From the NCBI GenBank assembly GCA_023101725.1, contig JALJCO010009054.1, positions 186,001 through 250,000 on the forward strand: a DNA stretch of 64,000 nt. Reading direction: 5' to 3'. Position numbers and translations under genes: made by a program. The notes under the pieces were generated by a model. That model saw nothing but the letters and a program-made list of their open reading frames with translations. It did not search any database and was not told where the DNA came from. Positions 1 to 10,600 of this stretch are shown here, in pieces. The DNA is from Atherinomorus stipes. Its lineage: Eukaryota; Chordata; Actinopteri; Atheriniformes; Atherinidae. Position 1 is the first letter of the stretch. The number at the start of each line of letters is the position of its first letter.

Positions 1-3000
1 AACAGCAGCAGGAACCCTACTGGAAACATTAGAGCCGCTTTCAGACTTGCATTGCGAAAACTGAGCGGTAAAGTTCATCCGCTATTTAAACGGACTCGTC
101 TTTTCAAACATGCCTCTTCCTTGCGGACTTATCGTGTCCCGGGCGCTTTCAGACATCAGGAAATGTTGCAGCCCCACTCTCCATTCAACTCTGTCTGGAA
201 CATTTTCTTATGTGTTCAGCCAAAATGACGTGCTGCAACATTTCTGTTCTTATGACATGGAGTCCAGCCGGTACATGTCTGCTGCATCTCCGAGGTAAAA
301 GACCAGAACGCATGTCTGAATGCAGGCGTTATAAAGGACAGAGTCTGCAACATTACCGCTTTCCAGAGCAAGTCTGAAAGGGGCTGATGTGAAGGAATTT
401 CTTGTGTAACTTCTCTCTTTTACATCTCTACATTTCAGATGTCTTTCCATGTGATCTACAAGGCTCCATGTGGCCTTTGTCTGCGCAACATGGCAGAGAT
501 CCAGCACTACCTCTTCCAGACCCGCTGTGACTTTATATTTTTAGAGATGTTCTGTCTAGATCCCTACGTGCTTGTCGATCGGCCCTTCCAACCACAAAGG
601 CCCTTTTACTACATTCCCGACATCACTGGCGGAAAAGAGGACATCCCACTCTCCTGTGTCAATGAGATTGATACAACTCCGCCTCCTAAAGTAGCTTACA
701 GTAAGAATTACACTGGGATTGTTACAAAAATAGATTTCTTTGACTTTGTTCAGAAATTAAATGGATTTTTTTATTTTTTATTTTGCTTTCAAGATGATCA
801 CTGTGACAAATGAGATTACATGAGATTCTGAAGATTTAAGGGAGATCAGATTATACAGGCTATTTACAAGTCTTGGAAAGTAATTATAGCAGTAGTAATG
901 TGTAAAATATATGTGTAAAGCTGACAGGCACTGTGGATTTGAAATACTCCAATCAATGTTTATCTTGCAGCTTGTATAACCTCTACAGTAGATTATTTTC
1001 CTGGTAGAAACATAATTTCTCATAGTCGCATTTAAAAAAAAAGTTTTAGTAATTAAGAAGAACTTACATTTTCAAACTGTTGTTACTCTCTTTAACAACA
1101 GTCTTGTTTGAAACCATGGGGGAGATGAACAGGGGTGTGCAAAAGATTTTAAACCACTATCAATTTTCCACTCCATGACGAAACAACCCAGTGTCAGTCT
1201 TACAAACAAGTTGTCCACGTTAACCCAATGCTGTTCCTCTCTGGTAATTCATGCCAGACGGGGAAAGTTCAGCCTTGAACTGGTGTGCGCTTACACACAT
1301 CAAGCCAGTATCGTGGTATCAGCTGAATGAAGACCGTATGTTTGGTCAGAATTGAGTTTCAAGATGCAGGCTTTATGTGTGTAAGCACTCACCAGCTCCG
1401 TTACTGCTGCCAGGCCGTAGTCACGTCATCTGATGTAGAAGCACCTGTCCCACCTCTGCACTTTCATAAACAACACTGGTGTTAACAAAGATGTATCAGT
1501 CTTGGTTTGAAAAAGCACATGGATGAAGCACTAGACTCATCCTTGTTGTTTTTCACAGCCCTTGCAGTTTGTTTTTTTTTTTGCTTCCCCCATATGTGTG
1601 CTTTGTTTTTTAACTTTCATAGGTGTTACCCTCAAATGGCTGGGGTTAGGAGTTAATAAGATTATAATTTTAGCTATATGGGGCGGTGGACATGTTACAA
1701 AATAACATGATTAGAGAGTTTAAAGGATATATACATAGTTATGATTTGCATATTTTATTTTTCTTGGCTTGTAATTTCCATTATGTCACATGAAGGCTGC
1801 TCTACAGAAAGAAAAACAGCCTAGAGATACTTCAGCATCTATCAATACATGGCTATGGATTATTTTATTGCTTACTAAGGAAATGTGGACAGATTTATCA
1901 AGTGCACATGTTCTGATAAGATTCTGTTGACAAACACCTTCCATTCATCATTTAGTAGTAATCAAGTTTATAGATGCAGAAATTAAGCATGCTTCATGTT
2001 TAGGTGTTAATGATCCTTTTTTGGGGGGGGAAATGGCTTTCTTTGATCATGATTGATTTATACAATTAAGGATTGATGGATTATGTTGTCCTATTTCTAA
2101 GGCAAAGAGCGTATTCCTGAAGATGGAGTTTTTATCAACACCAGTGCAGACTTCCTGGTTGGCTGTGATTGCACTGACGGCTGCCGAGACAAGTACGTGA
2201 AGCCGTTTCTTTGTCAATCTCCTTTTTTTTCATGTCATTTAACTTCATGTCATGAGGTGTTGATACATTTATGTCTTAATTACAGGTCTAAATGCTCTTG
2301 CCACCAGCTGACACTGCAGGCTACAGCTTGTACACCAGGGGCACAGGTCAACCAAAGCGCAGGATATGCGTATAAACGATTAGAGGAGTGCCTCCCCACA
2401 GGGTGAGATGTTGCACACACATAATGATTCACACTGGTGGAATCCACAGGAAGATCTTTATAGTAAGATTATGCTGTTGAGTATAGCGGAAAGCTTTGTA
2501 CTCCTATTCAAGGGGCGATTATCTCTTCATTCTTTTTTTTTTTTTTCTCCCTTGTGCTCTTTTTCAGGATCTATGAGTGTAATAAAAGGTGCAAATGCTC
2601 TGTTCAGATGTGCACTAACCGGCTGGTGCAGCACGGCCTGCAGGTCCGTCTTCAACTCTTTAAGACACAGAACAAAGGCTGGGGCATCCGGTGTCTGGAT
2701 GATGTGGCCAAGGGCTCATTTGTCTGTATTTATGCTGGTAAGGACTGGATTTCTTAAAATTTATGAATGATGGACTGTGGGTACAGGCAGGTCCCCTTCA
2801 TTAAAGACTTTCTACTTGAACTTTTTTTCTTTCTTTCTTTCTTCTTTAACAGGTAAAATCTTGACAGATGACTTTGCTGACAAAGAAGGTCTAGAGATGG
2901 GTGATGAGTATTTTGCTAATCTGGACCACATAGAGAGTGTGGAAAACTTCAAGGAGGGCTATGAAAGCGAGGCGCACTGCTCGGACAGTGAGGGAAGTGG

Positions 3001-6000
3001 CGTGGATGTGTCCAGGATAAAGATTCAGCCCTCTGCTTTAGTATCGGGCAGTTCTGGGGGACGACAGCCCAAGAAGGGTGAGTGAAAATCTTAAGATGTG
3101 AGAACACGGCAATCACCATCAGGAGGCTGATTTTTAGAAGTGGCTGATTTTTTTACTGACTGGCCCTCAGCTTTCTTTTTCTTTTAAAAGTTAAAGCAGT
3201 TAATTTTTTTTTTATATATACTTCACTGATCAGTAAAAACATTTTCTTAGTGGCAATCAGCCAAAATCTTTTAAAAACCTTTAAACAAAAACGAAAATGT
3301 AAGACAGTAGCCACTATCGTCCAGAGAAATTGCATGCTGTGCATTTCTGCCCATCAGACATGTGAAGATTCTCTGCTTTCTGTTCTCACGATTCTTACCA
3401 TTATACTTTCATTCTCTTCATGATTTTCTCGGTTTATTCTTTGTCTCGTAGCCCGAAGCTCGAGCTCGTCAGACGATAGCAACGATGACGACGACAAAGA
3501 CTCCAAGAGTGAAGATGAAAGCGACAGTTCTGATGACACGTTTGTGAAGGACAACTACTACAGCTCCAGCTCTGTGTGGAGGAGCTACACCACCCGTGGC
3601 CAGCTCAAGGGCAACAAGGAAGGTAAACTACAGTTATGTTGTGCAGCTAGAGTTATTAACTGTTGCAAAAAAACTTTTGTATTCGCTCCGTGGCCAGCTC
3701 TTGTAAATCAGCACACACAGAGTTTTTCTTTTACCTTTTCCTTTTAATTCATTTCCATTTTTCTTCCTTTTAATGAACAAAATCTAAACAAACTCTGCGT
3801 TGATGACCTTGCTGAGACATGTTATTTGTTTGTGCGTGCACCATTTGTCATGCTGCTGCTTTAGCTCCATATCTCTAAATCCCAGCAACAGAGCGGAAGG
3901 ATTAAAACCCAAAACAAGCTGTTGGAAATCTGTCATTTAAGAATGATTTCAAGCTGAATTTTTAAAAGCTACAAAAAATATTCATCAGTGTGTGTTATAT
4001 TGATATTTTGCACATGTGCATATGGGCAGCCACACATTTCTTGGATAAAACAGGGTAAATGGTGGGAGTGCATAAATGCTCATTTACATTCAAGTTACAA
4101 AACAAGCTCTACAGAGATCTCTGCAAGAAGAAAAATGCGTGCTTGTTTTGGTGTTATAGTCTTTAAAAAATATGTTTAAAAAAACAGTTCATAATTGAAT
4201 AAAATCAAATTGACAAACCTGATTTAACCTTACAAGCTTATGACGGCAGTGACACTTAAATATGAAACAATGAATAATAGAAATTTTCTGACCTCATCAA
4301 TAAGGGTTTTTTCATCATATCCTAATACTAACCATACATGTTTTTGTTTTTTATCCCTCAACTTTGGTTAAACTAGCTGTAATGTTTTGTCACCATTATT
4401 TATATTATGTCTCCTGCTGGGTTTGGATGATTTCTTTGTCGTTTCATCACATTTAACCACTCGCCTTCCTGCTTCAGGGAGTCAGGACAGTAAAGATGGA
4501 TTGAGTGTCTCCAGAGAACCAGATGATAAGCCACCGTCCATGCCAGAGGAGACGGGGAAAAGTAAAGTGGCTTTGTGGCTAACAAGCCATGGGCTGAAGA
4601 AGGTGTGGAAATAAAGCACTTATAGGATTTTAGTTCAGTTGTAGTTCCCCACTTTTTATTGCATGAAAATAAAGATGTAATTCTTGTTAGGCTGAGAATA
4701 TTCTTGTTTCTAATTATATGTAGATGTTTGCTGTGGGTGTGTAGTATATTTTGTGTTGGATGTGTTTTTTGCACACCTCTTGGATATCAATGCTACATGT
4801 TCACAAGTTGCAGGTAACCAGCAGGGGCAGTGTAGGGACCATTTTGACCGACTGTAAGATCACAAGGGTCAACGGCAGGAAAAAATGATGCAGTTTTTTT
4901 TTTTACTTTATTTCTACAGTTCCTTTTGTTAAAACTCTACACTGCACTTTACATGTTACCATTTTTGCACAAAAAAAGAGGAAATTATGAAAGTTTTGAA
5001 GACAAGCTTGTTGATTTAAGTCCCAAAATTACCCACATCTCTACCATGTATTATTGTAGCTTCAAATCAAATGGTAATCTCTTTGATTATCGCCATATTT
5101 GTTGTTTGTTTTACATCTTACACATTGGGTTAGCGTTGTCTATGTGAACGCGAGGTGAAAGAGCAAAAATATTCTCAGCCTTTCATCACAGATATGTGAA
5201 TTTTTGCTAAGAGGATTAAAGTAAGGGTGGCGCTTGTTTTTAGGTGATTTTTTTTTTATGTTTCATTGCATACTGATAAGTAACCCTTTCTCTACTGTTT
5301 TCTATGTCAGGAAACGGGAGACAACAAAAGGTTTGTCAGAATTCCCAAAAAGTTTTTACATTTATATTTAATGATTAACATATTTGTTCATATGTTAACC
5401 ATTGATCAATAATGTCAATTAAACACTTATTTATTTATATTTTTTTGCAGTCAAATCAAACCGGAACCAGTGAAAAAGCAAGAAAAGCAGGACGTGATGA
5501 CTCTTTCAGACAGTGATGATGTTCAGACCATCAGCTCAGGATCTGAAGACAACAAAGAGAGAGAGAAAGTCACACCAGGTAAACAGAGGAGAGAGGGAAA
5601 AATCTGATTTTATTCTGCATGGGTGTTTCCACATTATGTTCTTTTCTCTCCTCCTGCTTCTGGCTCAGGTGTGACCAAAAAGCAGGTGGCAGTGAAATCC
5701 ACTCGAGGCATCGCCCTTAAAAACAGCCACAGCATGATGGTAAAAAACAGTGCATCTGGAGGCATGGGAGGGGCAGGGAGTCAGGGGGGGAAACCTGGAC
5801 AGCAGGGGCAGAGTGGAGGAGCCGGAGAAAACGCTCCCAAAAACACCCGCCTCTTCTTTGATGGTGAAGAATCCTGTTACATCATCGATGCCAAGCTGGA
5901 AGGAAATCTCGGGCGTTACCTCAATGTAAGAATTTGAAATGTGCAGAGTAGCTATCGTTTATGACCTAGAAGCAGCCAGTCTGTTCTCATCTGTTGCTTG

Positions 6001-7125
6001 TCTCTGTGTTACAGCACAGCTGCAGCCCTAACCTTTTCGTCCAGAATGTGTTCGTGGACACACATGACTTGCGATTCCCCTGGGTGGCATTCTTTGCCAG
6101 CAAGTAAGTTTCTTTGCTGTCAAATGTGGTTTCAGTTCATGAGTTAAGATCTTAGAACAAAGTAATTTGTCACTTACATTTAAGACATTAAAGGGTTAAT
6201 TTGGTTTTGCCTCTCAGGGGGTTATTTCTTCAGAGGCTAAAAGTAAAAAAAGATTTAAGTGAGTCTGAAAAACACCATTACATGTAAATGAAAAACCGAA
6301 TTGTCTATCTTTTCCACATCATTTTTGGACTAGTTACACTCACTTTGGACTATGCATTATACTATATTTTTTTGTAAAAAAAAAAATGTAATTAATTAAA
6401 GAAATATTATTTGCTTTTAAGACTTATAAGATATAAAACTACAGTTATATCTATGCATTAATTGATTACGCAGCAATTATTTTTGTACTGCTTTAGTTTA
6501 ATATGTACATTTTGCCATTGTCATTTCAAGTAAATCTGCCAGGATTGTTGCTGTTCACTGCAAGTGTTGTGATGTGATGCTGCATCAATAGTTAAAATGG
6601 ATATTTTGTTGGCAGAGAGATGGAAAATGTGCAGTAAAGATCCATGGCTAAAGTTTAGCTTGTAAACTCTCACCAAGGTCAACCTCATGGCAGCCATGTA
6701 CTGGAGAATAGTTTTGGGATAGTGTAGTTGTGTCATGTTCAGACTCCCCATTTTGGTTTTATAGAGATGTTATAGTCTGTAAATTCTTTGTAAAATAGGT
6801 GTTTACTTTAAACAAGTAGAGACGTCATGCAGTTGCATCAGAAGTGTTTTAGGATTTGCTTCTCATTTATGAACTTATAATTCTATAAGCAAACCAGAAA
6901 TAAAAAGTCAGTGAATCCACCCTGCCATTCATGGTAATGATGTCGTCTCCATGTTAGCATTTTGATGATGTCCTTCTCCTTGCTTGTCTGTCTGTGTTGT
7001 GGTGCAGGCGGATTCGGGCCGGCACAGAGCTGACCTGGGACTACAACTATGAGGTCGGCAGCGTGGAGGGTAAAGAGCTGCTCTGCTGCTGCGGATCCAC
7101 AGAGTGCAGAGGAAGACTACTGTAA
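1..7125 (+). CDS. setdb1: setdb1 histone H3K9 methyltransferase, C-terminal half (5' part outside window)
   Basis: SETDB1 trimethylates histone H3 lysine 9 in the nucleus and silences genes and retroelements. Exons seen: 439-700, 2102-2192, 2286-2402, 2568-2737, 2853-3077, 3452-3622, 4478-4602, 5311-5330 (20-nt microexon), 5451-5578, 5669-5925, 6015-6103, 7008-7125. They join in phase to 590 codons plus stop. Order of parts: end of the methyl-CpG-binding-like domain ([14 protein letters not shown]); Cys-rich pre-SET (residues about 100-185, [18 protein letters not shown]); first SET half ([21 protein letters not shown], ending near residue 213); the long acidic and Ser-rich insertion typical of the bifurcated SET; second SET half with [12 protein letters not shown] and [17 protein letters not shown]; and post-[16 protein letters not shown] at the C-terminus. 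The insertion carries a Gly-rich stretch near 5750-5830 absent from the human protein as I recall it. The a/b fish paralogue is unresolved. Confidence 0.96.
25..395. mobile_element. Short inverted-repeat element (MITE-like) in a setdb1 intron
   Basis: Two arms of about 45 bases pair imperfectly. The left arm near 25-75 contains CCGCTTTCAGACTTGC and GCGGTAA. The right arm near 345-392 contains the reverse complements TTACCGC and GCAAGTCTGAAAGG. The space between holds further related pieces (GCTTTCAGACATCAGG near 148). There is no convincing coding capacity. It ends about 45 bases before a setdb1 exon. The superfamily is not recognised and no clear target-site duplication was seen. Confidence 0.5.
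701..2101. other. setdb1 intron with no further feature seen
   Basis: AT-rich intron between phase-1 splice sites (GTAAGA donor, TTTCTAAG acceptor). I see no coding segment, RNA gene or recognisable repeat in it. The intron at 3623-4477 and the one at 6104-7007 are likewise without features I can support. Confidence 0.6.
5311..5330 (+). other. setdb1: 20-nt microexon of setdb1
   Basis: TCTATGTCAG precedes and GTTTGTCAG follows a 20-base segment encoding ETGDNK plus two bases of a Ser codon. The upstream exon ends in phase 0 at 4602 and the next exon starts with the missing third base at 5451 (T, then QIKPEPVKK). Without this microexon the two neighbours do not join in frame. That frame need is the main evidence. 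Confidence 0.75.
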
Positions 7126-7651
7126 ACCCTGTAGACCTGCGCTACATTGTGGGAAACTCAAAAACAACAAAACAAAAAAACCCATCAATTTTTTTTAACT
7201 ACTTTTAATTTTATTACAACTGTTTTGTTGCTTTTATAAATCCATGTTTTCCTGAATTGTCTTTTGTTGTTAATGTCATGGCTTCTTTACAGCTGAATAA
7301 AAACTGCTTGAATAACAGAAGCTGCTGAATCTGCATCTGAAAAGGAATATGTCAATCAAACCAGCTATTTGCAAGTTTTAATATTCACCAGCATCCACAT
7401 CTTCTAATTTACACTCATCAGTTATAATGTAAAGGTTTGAAAGAAAAGGATGGAAACTCTTAATCTCACATTGATCAAAGTCTGCATGTTTTCTTTTTAA
7501 AAACACGTGTGCAGCAATCACCAATCAGCTTTCTCCCATTGAAATAAACAACCAACTTTCACACAGAGGATTCTAACAGAAGGACCAGAAGTTTTTGCTG
7601 AATCGGCCCGTTCAGCTAATTTTTCTTCGGGTTTTCTGAAATATTTTAAAA
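7126..7651 (+). other. setdb1 3' UTR, then rec8 promoter and 5' UTR
   Basis: The setdb1 stop is followed by AATAAA at 7296-7301, the likely polyadenylation signal. Only about 350 bases then separate it from the rec8 start codon, so the rec8 promoter must be very compact or lie inside setdb1. No CpG-rich island is obvious. Confidence 0.65.
7504..7525 (+). promoter_or_regulatory. E-box and CCAAT box upstream of rec8
   Basis: A palindromic E-box CACGTG lies at 7504-7509 and a CCAAT motif at 7521-7525, about 130-150 bases before the rec8 ATG and just after the setdb1 polyadenylation signal. CACGTG is the site of MAX-type bHLH factors, which are known in mammals to keep germ-line genes silent in somatic cells. 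That these sites act on rec8 is inference. Confidence 0.35.
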
Positions 7652-10600
7652 ATGTTTTACTACCCTGCTGTGTTAAAGCGTCATTCGGGATGTTTTTCCA
7701 CCATCTGGTGAGTAAAAATTTATAATGGAGGTCTTTTTTGAGGTTAGAGGCTTTGTAGCAGTTTGTCTGTTTGTGAAAATCTTACAGAAATTTCATCAGA
7801 TGCTTATAATCATAGACCATTAGCTTATAATACAATATTTTCTGAGTGGCCGAACTTAAACTTATTTTATAGGGCTGCGTCAAAACTGCCAAAATCGCCA
7901 CGAATGCGCAAATCCACAGGTAAACTTAGATAGCCATTACGTACAATCTGTTTTAATTCTCTGGCGAAGAAAATGTGGTCTATTTAAACTTTTAAAGGAT
8001 AGAAATCCATTATGTACGCAAAATGACGATGGTATAAACTGTCTTTTGTTCCCCAGTCTCCATCCCCCACAATTTTTATTTAATATTTTCAGATTTATTA
8101 CCATAACAATTCTCTTTCCCGTGAAGATATATTTTTGGGGATATGAATAGAATATGCGTTAAAAATGCGTGAGGCTGCAGGTGCGTCCGCGGTACAGATC
8201 TGAAACACACGGAGCCAAAACAAGCTGCGTTTGAAACCCCGCCGCTTAAGACGGAAACCTTAGAGATAAAAGGCGGTGTTGCAATCATTAACCATTAACA
8301 GTGTGTATGTGATTTGTATTGTGTGTATATGGTGTGTGTTAATGGATCGTTAAAAAGTTTTTTTGAATTGTTATTTAAAACCTCATAGGTCATGGGAGGC
8401 TGGGTGCCAAAAGAAAAGACAATGCAAGGGCCAATTCAAAATGACAAAAATATAGGCTACATTCCGACATGATTAAATGAATGCTTAAACGAGTATGATT
8501 TATTGTTAATAAAAATCACTGTGATTTCAGCTCTGTCTTCAAGATCCTATAGGGTCGGTGTACTTGCATGAGAGATAAGAGGGCTGACTCCAATGTTTAA
8601 AATCTATTTCTACTAAATGTTCAAATTATAAGAAAAATAACACTGTAGCCTACAGTCCGAGCACAGACCTATATAAGTACAAGTATTTATTATTTACTCT
8701 ATTTAAATCTGTGAGTCTGTGGACATCCCTCCAGTAATCCTTAGTTAATGCATGAATTAATTCAGGATATATTTGGAACTACTGTTGCTCAACTATTAAA
8801 AAAAATAGCCTACATATCAGTTTCATTCCTCATAGCAGCTCTGTAACACGGACTGTTGTTATGTCACATATGAAGTTATTTTTTAAAATCTAACAGCAGA
8901 AACAAATGTTTCTCAACGATCGACTGATCAGAAGGACCACAGACAGAATAAAATGAAAATGTAGCCTCCTCTACCATATGTCAGACTTGCAACCCCTAAC
9001 AAATCACTATTAGTGTTTTTTTTTGTTTTGTTTGTTTTTTAAAAAAAGAACAACAAACAGCAAATTTTGGGCTATTTAAATCAATGTAAATGCATTAGGG
9101 AAATAAGTGAATTCATGTTCTTTAACTAATTATCTAAGTATGAAGTAATCACACTTATCCACAGTGAGCTTATCATTATTTCATAATGGACAACAACATC
9201 AGCTCATGCATTCATTCATCAAATTATTACTTTAGTTTGTTATTTGTACTCTAACTATAAGTTGTTATTAGTAAACCAACAAGCAAAATAGATTTGAACA
9301 AAACATGAATTTATAAATTATAAGGATAATCAGATATCTTAGTTGGATGTTGGATATAGTTTGTGAATCACTTGTTGAGTATGAGAGGTCATAATTTTCC
9401 CAGTTTGTCGTCAGCTGATTTATCTTCACTAAAACTAATAATGTATGGAAGGAAAGAAAATGACATTTAAAGGGACTTGAGGCAGGAATTTGAAAAAAAC
9501 CAAACATGAATTTCCCTTTTTTTCATACTAATGGGTGATGAAGCGCTAAATACCAAAAATAACGTTTCCACCCATGTTTCTTTCCGTTGCCTTGAACAGG
9601 CTGTGTGCTGCAAAATGCGCTGCAATTCGGTGTCCGAATTTCCCGCGCTGCCCTGCGGACGTGACGTCAAATGACGCTACATCCGTAGTTTTGATGCAGG
9701 AAAAGACGGTCACGTTAAATAAAAACACCGTAAGCGATAGTTATGGATTATCCTGCCGTCAGAATACGATCTAGATCAACTGAAAGACCATTAAAAATTG
9801 TAACTACGAAGAAAAGCTTAGTAAACAACATTATAGTTTTCCAGCTCTGTAATGCGGACGTGACGTCACATGACGCTACATCCGCTGTTTTGATATAGGA
9901 CGAAGCCGGTCGCGGTAAATTCAAACACTGCAAGCGATTGTTATGGATTATTCTGCCGTCAGCAAACGATCCAGATCAACTGAAAGACCACTACAAAGTA
10001 TAACTACGGAGAGAAAGGTGAGTAAACAGCATCATAGCTTCAGTTTGTGCACGCTCCCGTGACGGCTTTGCTCGTGGCTGCAGTTACCTGAAGCGCCAAT
10101 CGCGGCAGTCGCGAGTTTCGTTTCTTAATCTTGCCTCAAGTCCCTTTAAAGCATCTCTGTGCACATTTCAGGTTGGTTGCTACCAAAGGCATCAAAGTTC
10201 CTCGCCGGGATTTCCTGAAGGTTAACGTTAAAAGCACCTGGTAAGAAGTCATTTTAATGGATTTCTCAGAGTGCAGCTCAGGTGTTTTACTAAATCTGAT
10301 GCCCATCCAGTGATGATATCATGAGCTATGTGCTGGAGCGGGTTCCTGCACCTCAGCCAGGTCTGCCACGCCCTCGGTTCTCCCTCTACCTCTCCTCCCA
10401 GCTCCAATATGGCGTCGTCCTGGTCTTCCACCGTCAGTGTGCTATTCTCCTGGGTAAGAAAACATTAACAGGGAGACAAAAGGAGATAAGAGGACTGGCT
10501 CCGATGTTAAACATCTGTCTCTTCCAGAGGAACTTCAATCTGTTTTGGGCCAGCTTTTGAAGCAGAAGAGCTTCCTGAAAATCGATGTGGAAGACAGCAA

